From contig JAKGHH010000004.1 of assembly GCA_022828595.1 (NCBI GenBank), forward strand, positions 53,780,422 through 53,844,421: DNA of 64,000 nt, in the 5' to 3' direction. The notes under the pieces are model-generated. The model saw only the letters and a list, made by a program, of their open reading frames with translations. It was not told the origin of the DNA and did no database searches. This DNA comes from Nelumbo lutea. Its lineage: Eukaryota; Streptophyta; Magnoliopsida; Proteales; Nelumbonaceae. The position numbers and the translations under genes were made by a program. How positions within the stretch are numbered: the first letter of the stretch is position 1; every line of letters starts with the position of its first letter. Below are positions 34,601 through 45,558 of this stretch, in pieces.

Positions 34601-35303
34601 ACCTTTCTCTACTTTTTGGGCTTGCTAGTTTTCTTTTGAGGTTTCTTCTTTGCCTTTCTCTTCTTCTTGCCTATTTTTCCACCTTCGACAAGCATGGCAT
34701 TGGGCTCTTCTTTATCAGTTCCTCGGCCCTCTACAACATATTGCTGAGTTCCTGAAGGCTAACATTTAGCTTGTTCATATTGTAATTCATTATGAGCTAA
34801 TTGAAGGAAGGAGGCAAAGAGTTCAGGATGGCATCAACTTTAGTGACATGATCTAACCTAGATCCAAGAGCCTCCAGTTCTTTGATGTACCCCATCATCT
34901 TAAGACAATGGTCATGAAATAGTTGGTTCTTGGACATTTGTGCAGTCATGAACTGCTTTAGGACCTTCTGATGAGTAGAACGATTCTTCTCCTCATACAT
35001 TGTCCTTAGACTATCCAAAATATCTTTGGACACTTTGATATGATCAAATTGTTATTGTATCTAATTGTCTAAGGAGGCTATGATATAGCACTGAGCAAGA
35101 GAGTTTTTCTCTTCCCATTCTTGATATTCCCTCCTGTAGGCCTCAAAAGCCCTATCACCCATACAATCTGTAGTAGGGTTCTTAGCAACCTTGTCCAATT
35201 TCTCGGATGTTAGGACCAACATAAGGTTATGATACCAGTCAACGTAATTTGGGCCCTTAAGCTTATTATTGTCCAACAGTTTGGCGAATTGTCTGTTTTC
35301 TAT
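34601..35303 (-). pseudogene. gag: CopC gag, broken
   Basis: Reverse-strand FAKLLDNNKLKGPNYVDWYH through LYIMASLDN-like sequence and KDILDSLRTMYEEKNRSTHQ, DAILNSLPPSFN. The start codon expected from CopA and CopD (ATG) is ATA here (35301-35303). Stops at about 35058 and 34797. A basic region lies before the knuckle remnant. Confidence 0.8.
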
Positions 35304-36260
35304 TTTTGATCAAGGCAAAGCAAATATTAGTCCACAACCTGATTTGATTCATGTTTTCTACATAGATATGGCTTTTAATCTATGTTCCATTTCCATTTGT
35401 TCATCTCTGAGATTTCCCTCCTATCTCAATAACGAAGACTACGAACTATGTCTCTGGAAATGTGGGAAACCACATATGGTGCATGGTGCCAACTGTTTCA
35501 GTTGCATAACCCCACCACCTTCTCTGAAAGATCACATCCACTCATCTTATGAGCTTTCCCTTTGGCCACTGTTAGACAAGGTTCATTGCTATTTTAGGAT
35601 AAACATTTATGTCCAGTGAATTCTTACCCATCATATTCATGAACACTAAGGTACCGTGAGAGAGTCTTGCATTTTAGGATAGGCCCCTCCCACATCAGTC
35701 TATGATGCCCCTATCAATTTATGAAAAATCCAACAGATCCAGCAGCAAATGGATAGCCCAATTTTTTGTTGCATTTCCTCATTACTGAAGAACCCATTTT
35801 CAGGTTAATGATGGAAGGCCTTTAGAGAGATCATCATATGAATCTCCCTATCACATGCACTCATATTTTAGTGGAGGGAACGAAATATTACGCCCTAGTT
35901 TTATTTAGGTCAAACCAAAGTGGCTCCCATTGACTTTCTCAAAGCCAGATTTAAATGGGCCCTAAATGGGTAGGGTTCCGTACGGTTCCTCTTTGAGATG
36001 AAACTGATGTGGGGCCCACCAAAAGGGGAGATCATCCAATGACCTTATGGGTACCATGGCAATGATTTAATCATGGGCCAAGTACTTATGGTCCATGTAC
36101 GTAGCACATCACACATTCATACATAACATGCATGAAATAAATTGATCCAATCAATTAGAATATCTGCAAAAATCTTAATTAATTAGATTAAATCAGTATC
36201 AGCCCAATAGAGCCCATAATGTTATCATATAACATTATCTAGGTACATGGGATGTACTGC
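35304..36260 (-). other. CopC leader, part next to gag
   Basis: Non-coding, homologous to the CopA leader (12350-13327 inverted) and CopD leader (57935-58920). It ends with ACTGC (36256-36260), the target duplication of G3. The leader continues at 42114. Confidence 0.75.
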
Positions 36261-37767
36261 TGGTGGGTGTCGAACCCAACCAGAGATAAAAAGTCTTGCT
36301 TGAGTGAATAATTTGTATATAGTGATGAGCAAGGTTGTCTCCACATGGATTGGTGGATTTATTTCCAAGTATACAAAGTAAAGGGTTGTTGAATTAAGGA
36401 AAATAAGATGAAATAAAAGAAAATAACAAAAAGCAAGGATCAAATTGATGGGATATAGCTTCCGGTTGAAGGGACAAGTTCAACTTTGATTCTTATCATT
36501 GATCCTCGATGCAAGGATAAATTGGTTATAGCCATTAACAAGCTCTAATAGCCAGCCTCTACTCGTATTATTCGATAACCAAAACAAGATCTTTGATTGC
36601 TTCTCTTATTAATAGACAATCCTAAACAAGCTCTTAGGATTTAATCTATTAATAGCATTAAGAGGGGAGAGACCCAATTCTGGTCAATGATCTCATAAGC
36701 TCGGATCGTTTAAACCAGATCATACATTTTCCTAACTTAGATCGAAAACTTTTTTGCAATCAATTTCTGTTAGTTGCCACCATGATCAAACCTTCCAATC
36801 ATATACAAAACTGGAGGTTCAATCGGCCACAAACTATTCTCATTGAATTGGCAATGGCGCCTTCTTGCTTAATCAATAAAAATAATCTTCATAGTTAATC
36901 GTAGGAAACATATGAATACCCATAAACAATGAACTGAAATAAGAATAATTAGATCTCACAATGTTTATAGAATCAAAGCTTCCCTAACCCTTCAACCAGA
37001 AATTAAAACCTTACAGATATTTCATAATGAAATCGCAGCTTCCAAATGAGAGGGGGCGAACTCTGCTTCTTCCTCCTTGGTTGTTGATTGCTCTTCTTGA
37101 AGGCTGAAGCTCTCTTGCAGGATTTGATGGTGCCCTTGGCCGCTAGTCTGCCCCATTTATATACTTAGGAGGGAGCTATCTCCTACTCCTCTAAGGAGTT
37201 CTTTCTCCTTTGGGAGTTCAGTTTTCTAATAGATAATGCCTAGGTTAGATCTAATCTACACCTATCTCTTAACTGGTAATCTTAATCTTTTTTGTCCTTC
37301 TAGAAATACAATAGAAAATTGAATCTGATAGGACTCTTTGATATTTCTTATTCTTGCACTCGTATTGGGCTTCTTCAACGAATTGGGCTGCTGCAAGGCT
37401 TCTCTACAAACTGGGCTTCAGCTGCGAACTGGGCTTCTCTACGAATTTGCTTAGATTTTGGGCCCAATTTTTACCTTGACGAAGTCCGAATCTATCAAAA
37501 CTCAAAACATGAAAGTTGTAGGGTTTTTCTTTGTCTTTCCAATGAATCTTGAATCATCTCAATCAGAGTCCGGATGTGAGAGTTATACCCAAATTATAAC
37601 ATGGTGCTGAAACTATGCAAAATTACCTGATTAGTCTTGTTTTTCACTGTACGCCTTCTTTTGTGCCCTAAATCGAAATACAAGAATAGTGAGTCCAATT
37701 AGGTACTAATTAAGTATAAAATACTGAATATTGAGGGATAAAAATATGATAATTTTTATTCTCATCA
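36261..37767 (-). repeat. G3 3' LTR (1,507 bp)
   Basis: + strand ends TGGTGGGTGTCG and TATTCTCATCA, preceded on the reverse strand by the polypurine tract AAGTGTGGGGGGAT. TATA box on the reverse strand at 37156-37163. Confidence 0.88.
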
Positions 37768-38533
37768 AATCCCCCCACACTTAAAACTTGCCCGTCCTCG
37801 GGCAAGACAAAATTCAAGTAAAAATAAAACAAGAACAAACTAACTATCCTACCAATTTTTAAGCTCAACTCCCCTTCATCTTTCTCCACAAATATTCTAG
37901 GTTAAATATTGCAAACCACTAAATCAACATAATCAAGTCATACACGACTCATTCATCAGTCAATCCAATTTTTGCTACTGCAAACCAGGTAGTAAATCAG
38001 GGAAACCTTTTTATCTTCTCTCTCTTTTTATTTTATTTTTCTCTCCTATGAGGAAGTGAGTGCATTTTATGCTCCATCTTACTTTTGGATTACTTGGCCA
38101 GTAGGTGCATTTTATGCTCCGTCCTATTATCAGATGACTTGGTTGGTAGGTGCATTTTATGCTCCATCCTACCATCGGAATTCTTGACCACTAGGTGCAT
38201 TTTATGCTCCATCCTACCAATTGTAGCAATGGTAAAGTATTTGCCCTGTTTACTTAAACTTGAATTTAGAACTAGCTTAAAAGGTAATGGCTTCAGATAG
38301 GTCGTGTACTTCTTAATTGTACCTCATTACTAGGTCCACAAGAATTTTCCCAGAATATTGTTTCAATTGATTTTAAAAGAGTTGAGTTTTTTTATACTAA
38401 AAAGCAGTTAAAACGTACACTCCCCCCCCCCACACTTAATCTATGCATTGTTGAAATGTAAAGAAAAGGGGGAAATAACTAAACTATAGATGCAAAAACA
38501 AGAAGAAAAAGAAAAAAACAAACTTCCCTATTT
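37768..38533 (-). other. G3 3' untranslated region with 45-bp tandem repeats
   Basis: Non-coding region between the last coding segment and the 3' LTR. It holds a GGACGGGCAAG-type motif near the LTR that is shared with G4 (53500-53530), and four tandem 45-bp units (38061-38240, listed separately). It also contains a C9-10 run near 38421. Confidence 0.75.
38061..38240. repeat. 45-bp minisatellite, four units
   Basis: TGCATTTTATGCTCC begins at 38061, 38106, 38151 and 38196, a period of exactly 45 bases. Units share TGCATTTTATGCTCCATCCTACC followed by a more variable half. Each holds an imperfect inverted repeat (GCAT...ATGC). A single related copy (GAGCATAAAATGCACT) lies in the 3' untranslated region of G4 at 53078-53093. 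Confidence 0.92.
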
Positions 38534-38833
38534 TTAATCATCATAAACCGGATCCTCTGGGTCTTGTAATTGCAACTTCCGGTGCTTTCTCCTTTCATCC
38601 ATCATGGGTGGGTTTAAATCTGGAATAGGGGCCTGCAAAATAGAGGGTAAAGGTTTCCTGTCAGAAATCAACAACATAATATAAGGAGCATTACCTGACT
38701 GTTGTAACTCTAGAGAACCATTCAATGCTGCAACGGTTTCCTACAATTTAGAACTCAAGGTTAACTCCTCATTCTCAGGATGCTTACTAATGGTGATTTC
38801 CAATACATCCTTCCCATCAAGTTTAAAAATTTC
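38534..38833 (-). pseudogene. G3 short terminal coding segment
   Basis: A reverse-strand frame (MNGSLELQQSGNAPYIMLLI to LQDPEDPVYDD, stop at 38534-38536), with upstream sequence to the end of protease. The stretch KPLPSILQAPIPDLNPP resembles the start of the protease-RT spacer of G4 (LLPSVFQALELELKTLP). RT does not follow, so this is where the RT-integrase deletion lies. The function of the final 25 or so residues is unknown. Confidence 0.55.
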
Positions 38834-39500
38834 TTATGCTGAAGAATCAATCACATAAACGGAATAAACAGGACTATCATCAGTAGGATATTTCATGTCA
38901 TCATAAATATTAAACTTAACAATCTTACCATCAAATTCCATGGTAAGTGTCCCCTTATGTACACCGATTTTAGTCTTGGAGGTATTAAGAAATGGCCTTC
39001 CTAACAAAATTAGAGTTGGATTGGAATAATCATCTTCTTCCATATCAATCACATAAAAATCAGCAGGAAAGACCAGATCATTGACTTGAACTAACACGTC
39101 CTCCAGAACCCCCTTCGGATATGTAGTGGATCGATCAACAAGTTGTAGAATCACACCCGTTTCTTTCAACAGTCCAAGGTTCAGAGTTGTGTAAATAGAA
39201 TGGGGTATGACACTTATTAAAGCTCCTAGATCTAACATTGCTCTTTCGATCTGGACATTTCCTATTTTACAGGGGATAGTGAACATACCTGGATCCTTGC
39301 ATTTAGGGGGTAGTCTCTTTTGGAGAATTGCTGAAACATTTTCTCCTATATGGACTTTCTCATCGCCTTTCAGCCTTCTCTTAGTGGTGCACAACTCCTT
39401 TAGGAATTTAGCATAGCTGGGTACCTGCTTGATTGCATCAAGGAGGGGGATATTTACCTCAACTTTGCGGAATGTATCAAGAATATCCTTGTCTTGCTTC
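38834..39500 (-). pseudogene. G3 protease and flanking region
   Basis: An uninterrupted reverse frame (39394-38834) gives CTTKRRLKGDEKVHIGEN, then PGMFTIPCKIGNVQIERAML and DLGALISVIPHSIYTTLNLG. The active-site form DLGAS is changed to DLGAL. It continues through VLEDVLVQVNDLVFPADFYV and LLGRPFLNTSKTKIGVHKG. It is the best-kept domain of G3. A stop at 38834-38836 separates it from the terminal segment. Confidence 0.83.
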
Positions 39501-40702
39501 TCCTTCTTGGATTTTATCGACTAGGAAAAGGTGGAGCGATGACTATGGCTTGGGGTTGCTTTCCGCTTGAATTTTTTTGGGGTGATGGTGTCTCCTTTTC
39601 TTTCTCTTCTTTAGTTGTATCTTTAGATGCTTCTTTACTAGGTTCATTCAGCTCCTTCCCGCTTCTCAAGGTGATTGCGCTAGCATTCTGTTTCAGATTA
39701 GTTGTGGTCTGGGAGGGTAGCCTTCCTGATACTTGAGATTCAATTCGACTCATAGTAGTTGCTAATTGGATAAACTGATTCTCCAAGTTTTGGATGCTTG
39801 TCCTTGTCTCCTATTGAAATTGTTGAGTGTTTGTTGCAAGTGCTTTAACAATTTCATCTAGAGACATACTTGGATTGGAAGACGAATATTATGGAGCCGA
39901 CGGTCTAGATTGATGTTGTTGGAAGCCGAAGGGCTTGGTTCCATAGCTAAGGTTAGGATGATCCCTCCATCCTGCATTGTAGGTATTTGAATAGAGATCG
40001 TATCTCTTTTATGGGAAGCCTCCAACAACATTGGCTTATTCATAGGGTTCATCTTGAAGTGTAAGGCACATGTCGGTTGGATGACCCGTAGTTGAACAAA
40101 TACCACATGTCTTTGCTTGTTGTACGTGACCTACCACCAATTTTTCCACAAGTGATGTAAGAGTGTCTAATCTTTGATCGACGGAAGAAGTGCTTACCTC
40201 ATCGACCCTCCTTGGAATGGACTCCTGTCTAATGCCGAACTGTTGTGCATTGGCTGCCATGTTCGAGATTAATTCTCTTGCTTGGGTAGGAGTTTTGTTC
40301 ACCAACACACCTCTACTTGCTACATCAATCATACTCCTATCCATCGGCAATATCCCTTCGTAGAAATATTGGATAAGGAGCTGGTCTAGAATCTGATGTT
40401 CCGGACAGTTGGCACAGAGTTGCTTAAATCTCTTTCAGTATTCGTAGAGAATTTCCCCACTGAATTGTCTTATACCATAGATCTCCTTTCTGATGTTAGT
40501 AGCTCGAGAGGCAGGGAAGAACTTTTCAAGAAATTTCCTTTTCATATCGTTCCATGTGGTGATAGAACCAGAGGGTAAGTAGAAAAGCCAATCATTAGCT
40601 TTATCAGCTAATGAGAAAAGAAAGGCACGCAACTTGATCTGTTCCTCGATAATACCTTGAGGTTTCATGCTTAAGCATACTACATGGAATTCATTTAAGT
40701 GT
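39501..40702 (-). pseudogene. gag: G3 gag, N-terminally truncated
   Basis: Begins abruptly at the 5' LTR junction with HLNEFHVVCLSMKPQGIIEE. Continues with LADKANDWLFYLPSGSITTW and FFPASRATNIRKEIYG, DRSMIDVASRGVLVNKTP, and an intact CCHC knuckle CGICSTTGHPTDMC near 40065-40108. After frame breaks it reaches NASAITLRSGKELNEP. Compared with G4 about 140 N-terminal residues are missing. Two to three stops or frame shifts. Confidence 0.83.
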
Positions 40703-42108
40703 TTGTTGAATTAAGGAAAATAAGATGAAATAAAAGAAAACAACAGAAAGCAAGGATCCAATCGATGGGAGATAGCTTCCGGTTGAAGGGACAAGTTCAG
40801 CTTTGATTCTTATCATTGATCCTCAATGCAAAGATAAATTCATATGTTTACGAATAAATTGGTTATAGCCATTAACAAGCTCTAATAGCCAGCCTCTACT
40901 CGTATTATTCGACAACCAAAACAAGCTTTATGATTGCTTCTCTTATTAATAGACAGTCCCAAACAAGTTCTTAGGATTTAATCTATTAGAAGCATTAAGA
41001 GGGAAGAGACCCAATTCTGGTCAACAATCTCACAAGCTCAGACTGTTTAAAACAGATCATACATTTTCCTAACATAGATCAAAAACTTTTTTTGCAGTCA
41101 ATTTCCTTTAGTTTCCACCATGATCAAACCTACCAATCATATATGAAACTGGAGGTTCAATCAGCCATAGATTATTCTCATTGAATTAGCAAGGGTGCCT
41201 TCTTGCTTAATCAATAAAAATAATCTTCATAGTTAATCGCAGAAAACATATGAATACCCATAAACAATGAACTGAAATAAAAATCAATTAGATCTCACAA
41301 TGTTTATAGAATCAAAGCTTCCCTAACCCTTCAACCAGAAATTAAAACCTCACAGACACTTCATGATGAAATTGTAGCTTCCAGATGAGAGGGGGCGAAC
41401 TCTGCTTCTTCCTCCTTGGCTGTTGATTGCTCTTCTTGAAGGCTGAAGCTCTATTGGAGGATTTGATGGTGCCCTTGGGTGCTAGTCCGCCCCCTTTATA
41501 TAGACTTAGGAGGGAGCTATCTCCTGCTCCTCTAAGGAGTTCTTTCTCCATTGGGAGTTCAGTTTTCCAATAGATAATGCCTTGATTAGATCTAATCTAC
41601 TCCTTTCTCTTAACTGGTAATCTTAATATCTTTTATCCTTCTAGAAATACAATAGAAAATTGAATCTGATAGGACTCTTTGATGTTTCTTATTCTTGCAT
41701 TCATATTGGGCTTCTTCAACGAATTGGGCTACTGCAAGTCTTCTCTGCGAACTGGGCTTCAGTTGCGAACTGGACTTCTCTACGAATTCTCTTAGAAATT
41801 GAGCCCATTTTTCACCTTGACTCTTTCTGAATCTATCAAAAATCAAAACATGAAAGTTGTATAGTTTTTCCATATCTTTCTAATTCATCTTGAATCATCT
41901 CAATCGAAGTCCGTATGGGAGAGTTATGCCCAAATTATCATGCAATGCCAAAACTGTGCAAAATTACCCGATTAGCCTTGTTTTTCACCCTATGCCTTCT
42001 TTCGTGCCCTAAATCAAAATACAAGAATAGTGAGTCCAATTAGGTTTTAATTAAGTATAAAATACTGAATATTGAGGGATAAAAATATGATAATTTTTAT
42101 TCTCATCA
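40703..42108 (-). repeat. G3 5' LTR, inner end deleted
   Basis: Matches 36386-37767 of the 3' LTR. The first 125 bases (36261-36385) have no counterpart, and LTR is fused to gag. The outer end (TTCTCATCA at 42108) is intact and followed by ACTGC. TATA box on the reverse strand at 41495-41502. Confidence 0.87.
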
Positions 42109-42113
42109 ACTGC

Positions 42114-42911
42114 AAAAAGCAATTCGGCCCATGTAGCTAATTTATGGCTGATTTAGTCGTTATCATATTAAAATTAGGTTTTATAGAGGTGGGCTGAATT
42201 AAATATTGAAGTGGGCCATCAAATATCTGTTCTAAATCAAATTAGGCTTAGAAAAACCAACCCCATTGAACCAACAATTCAGTCCAACCAGTTTAGACCA
42301 ATTCTGGTGTAAATTGGCTCAAGTTTTGGTGTCCAGTTCAAGATTTAATTCAAGAATAATGATCTAAAAATAAATTAATTCAAGATAATCAAATTATTAA
42401 GAAACTAATATCAGAGGCTGCACTGTGATTTTCTTGGATATCTTGCAAACTTGCAAAGAACAGTTAATCGCAGATTGCAGAATCGATATCTACGAAATCG
42501 CAGATCGCAAAACTTGTTTCTACGAAAATTTCTTCTCCTCTATTGTGCACTACAATGATCTCCAAATGGAAATAAAATACAAAAACCTAATTTTTCTATT
42601 ATTACATCACATCAAATTCCTATACAATTTGTCTAAAAATAAAAAAAAAACATTTACAAACCAGAATTGTATAGAATAGAAATCACAAGGTGTGCCAATC
42701 TTGGCACCATAAAGATTCGATCTCCATCACATGTGCAGCCCAAAAATTCAAGAAAAAATCATAGAACAAATTTAGAAATGCCAGAGAATAATAAAGATTT
42801 ATTTTCCAGATCATCTACCCATAATCTGGGAACCAATTCCCAGAAAAAGCGCTAATGTTCTGCCCGATTTGCGTAGATTTAGATTTGTTATAATTTGGTT
42901 AAAGACTTGAA
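42114..42911 (-). other. CopC leader, distal part
   Basis: Continuation of the CopC leader after the G3 insertion, homologous to 58921-59704 of CopD and, inverted, to the CopA leader. Non-coding. Confidence 0.75.
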
Positions 42912-42927
42912 CCTAGTTCTCATACCA
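42912..42927 (-). other. CopC primer-binding site, mutated
   Basis: Reverse strand TGGTATGAGAACTAGG against the usual TGGTATCAGAGCCAGG. It adjoins the LTR end at 42928. Confidence 0.75.
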
Positions 42928-43550
42928 TAGAAGGGATGGGAGATCCACTCATATGGATGGCCGAACCAGTAGGAAGGTTGGGCGAAATTTCAAAAATTTC
43001 TTTACTCCCACCTGGGAATCCTATTCCCAATTTAGAAAACTGCATTTTCAAGGTTCATTCTTGTAACCAAACCAGACCAAATCTAAAACCAAAATAAGGG
43101 AGGGATATACCTGATACGGAATTCACACAAGAATGATCCTCCCAACATAGGTGTACACACCCAAAGAGGGTACCAAATCCTCCCTCCACTGAAGATGACA
43201 CAGTTTAGGGTGAGGCAAGATCAATAGGTAGTTCTTCACTAAGGACTAGTGATTCTTCAGCAAGAATCAAATAGTACAGTGAGCACCGCTTCTAGATTGT
43301 TTCTTCTAGCAAGAAACCAAATCAAGATCCAATCTAAGAACTGGAGATCGAATAGGGTGGGGCAGCAAGAGCAGGAAGAAAAAGAGCATAAGGCAAGAGC
43401 AGTCTAACTATGTTGTCTTCTCTCTGTATTCAACGAATGTGTCTTTGGAGGTTAGTGTTGCTCTCTTATTTATAGTCTTAAAGAGAAAATTTCCTAATCT
43501 CATTAGGAGTTTCCTAATCTAAATCTTTTATTTGGATCTGAACTCTTTAA
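42928..43550 (-). repeat. Shared copia LTR, part 1 (5' LTR of CopC)
   Basis: Reverse-strand LTR end next to the CopC primer-binding site. It runs to 43550, where CopD interrupts it within CTCTTTAA. It resumes at 61661 in the same register. TATA box on the reverse strand at 43467-43474. Confidence 0.83.
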
Positions 43551-44794
43551 TGAGGGGATGAGAGATCCATCATATGGATGGCCGAACCCTGGAGGAAGGT
43601 TGGGCAAAATTTCAAAAATTTCTCTCTCTCCCATCTAGGAATCGCATTCCCTATTTTAGAAAACTATATTTTCAAGAATCAATCTTGAACCAAACTGGAC
43701 TAGATCTGAAACCACAAAGGGAAGAGAGGGATATATCTTGAACCAAATTGCTTCCACTAAAGATGACAGTGTGAGGTGAAGCATAACCAGCAGGACGACT
43801 CTTCAGTAAGAACCAAACTCTTCAGCAAGAATTTAGTAGAGGGCTAGTGAGCACGACTTCATATTGCCTCTTCTACCAAGAAGCAATATCAAAAATGATT
43901 CTTGATCACTCCCACAGGTGGAGATCGAACTGGGTAGGGGCGGCAAGAACATGAAGAAAAGAGTAGAAGACAAGGGCAGTCAAACTGTGGGTTGTCTTTT
44001 CTCTTAATTCAGCAGACTGTGAGTGTGTTTGGAGGTCTGCCTTGCTCTCCTATTTATGGACTTAAGGAGAAAATCTCCTAATCCCATTAGGAGTTTCCTA
44101 ATCCAAATCTTGACTCTCTTTAAGAGATAAGGATAATCCCTTATCTTATCTGTAGATAAAGATTAGCCTTTGTAATCAAATTAGGAGTTTCCTAATCCAA
44201 ATATTTATTTGAATCTGGACTCTTTAAGTGGATAAGGATAATCCCTTATCCTATCTACTGATCTAAATCCCAGATCCACCCCTTATTTAATTAATCTCAT
44301 TAAGCTAGTTCAAATTGGGCTGTAGGCCCATTAAGTCTATGTACTGACTTAACTTCATAACCTACTGCCCAGTTGAATATCATAATATGGCATGGGACCC
44401 AAACATTGATCTACACATCAGCCACATGGGTTTAACCCAGCCTTTATTACAAGGCCTGGTCGAATTCACTGTAGGAGACAGTGAACCCCTGAGTCCACCA
44501 CCATGGGCTCATAAGAGCCCAAAATTTACACTAAATGGTCATTGGGTCCAGCCACCTTATGAAAACCCAAGGACTTTGGGTAGATGCAAGATTAGCCCAT
44601 CAGGTATTACCTTCAATGGTCTTACACTTAACCTCTCAGCCCATAATGATCAAACACTGCCCGACAAGAGAGGACCTCTCCCTCGGCTGCAAGGAATAGT
44701 ACTGTACTTTCTACTCACATGTACTTTATTCATTTACAATAAATGTCAAAAGATACATAAATCTGATTGGAGCTAGGGGCATAATTGTCTAATA
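43551..44794 (-). repeat. CopD 3' LTR with internal deletion
   Basis: Starts TGAGGGGATG on the + strand and ends GTCTAATA before the polypurine tract. At 44719-44720 the sequence jumps from TTTCTACTCACATG to TACTTTATTC, skipping roughly 700 bases that the 5' LTR contains (about 60955-61590). Confidence 0.85.
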
Positions 44795-45558
44795 GCTCCC
44801 ACTTGCACTTAGGTCCAATCGGGTATAAACCGGAGTCCCATAATTTCCATGTGTTTCTCAAAGACTTTCTGTGTTAGTGGCTTAGATCCAGTGTTGTCAT
44901 ACAAAAGTGGAATGGGTGATGTGCTGAATTCTAAATTCTAGAATGAACACTTCATTCATTAGGTAGCCTCACTTATGACAATGTGTTCAGCTCGGGTTGC
45001 GGACTATTATTCTTATTACTCAGGACTCCTATTTGATGCTTTTCCAACAAACAACACACGCTCCTATCGTGAAGATATAACTAGATATAGAATTTCTATC
45101 ATCTAGATCTAATTGGAAATTAGCATCAATATACCCCTTGATCTGTAGTGAACTACCATTGAATACCAGACAAAATTCTTTTGTCTTTTGAAGGTATTTT
45201 AGTATGTTTTTCACAGCGATCCAATGCTCATACCCTGTGTTAGATTGGTATCTTCTTACCACACTCACTACCTGAGAAATATCAGGAGGAGTGCACAGCA
45301 TGGCATACATGATGCTCCCTACAGCTGAGGCATAAGGAACCTCTTTCATGCCCTCAATTTCTTCGGGAGTCTTGGAAGACATACCCTTGTAGAGAGTGAC
45401 TCCATCAATGAAAGAAACATTTCCTTTCTCAGAGTTCTCCATGTTGTATCTCTTGACTAATTTGTTAATGTAAGAAGATTGGGATAATCCTTTTATCCAC
45501 TTTGATCTATCTCTATAGAGTCGAAGACCTAGTATATAGGATGCTTCTCCAAGATCTT
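44795..45558 (-). pseudogene. pol: CopD polypurine tract, RNase H and RT C-terminal part
   Basis: The tract GTGGGAGC lies at the LTR edge. The reverse frame 45601-45029 crosses the G4 boundary; the CopD part shows DLGEASYILGLRLYRDRSKW, VGSIMYAMLCTPPDISQVVS and EHWIAVKNILKYLQKTKEF. In RNase H, LLYDNTG is followed after two residues by KPLTQKVFEKH: about 45 residues present in CopE are deleted near 44885-44895. The catalytic RNase H set is therefore incomplete. Confidence 0.82.

Larger units (their letters stand above)
36261..42108 (-). mobile_element. G3: non-autonomous OTA-type Ty3/gypsy element (gag and protease), reverse
   Basis: 5,848 bp flanked by a perfect ACTGC duplication (36256-36260 and 42109-42113). 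The target is the CopC leader: the uninterrupted form is visible in CopD at 58916. It retains LTRs, gag, protease and a short terminal coding segment, but no RT, RNase H or integrase. Its 5' LTR lacks the inner 125 bases, and the primer-binding site and gag N-terminus are deleted with them. Gag is clearly related to that of G4. Confidence 0.88.
31678..42927 (-). mobile_element. CopC: reverse Ty1/copia internal region (interrupted by G3)
   Basis: Reverse-strand order from 42927: primer-binding site, leader (interrupted by G3 at 36261-42108), gag, protease, integrase, RT, RNase H and polypurine tract at 31678-31690, then the partial 3' LTR. Its 5' LTR is the shared LTR at 42928-43550 plus 61661-62941. 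Every domain is damaged. Confidence 0.83.

Noticed and set aside
38061..38240. CRISPR-like array
   Set aside because: Repeats are directly tandem at 45 bases with degenerate second halves, only four units, inside a plant retrotransposon; a minisatellite, not repeat-spacer structure.
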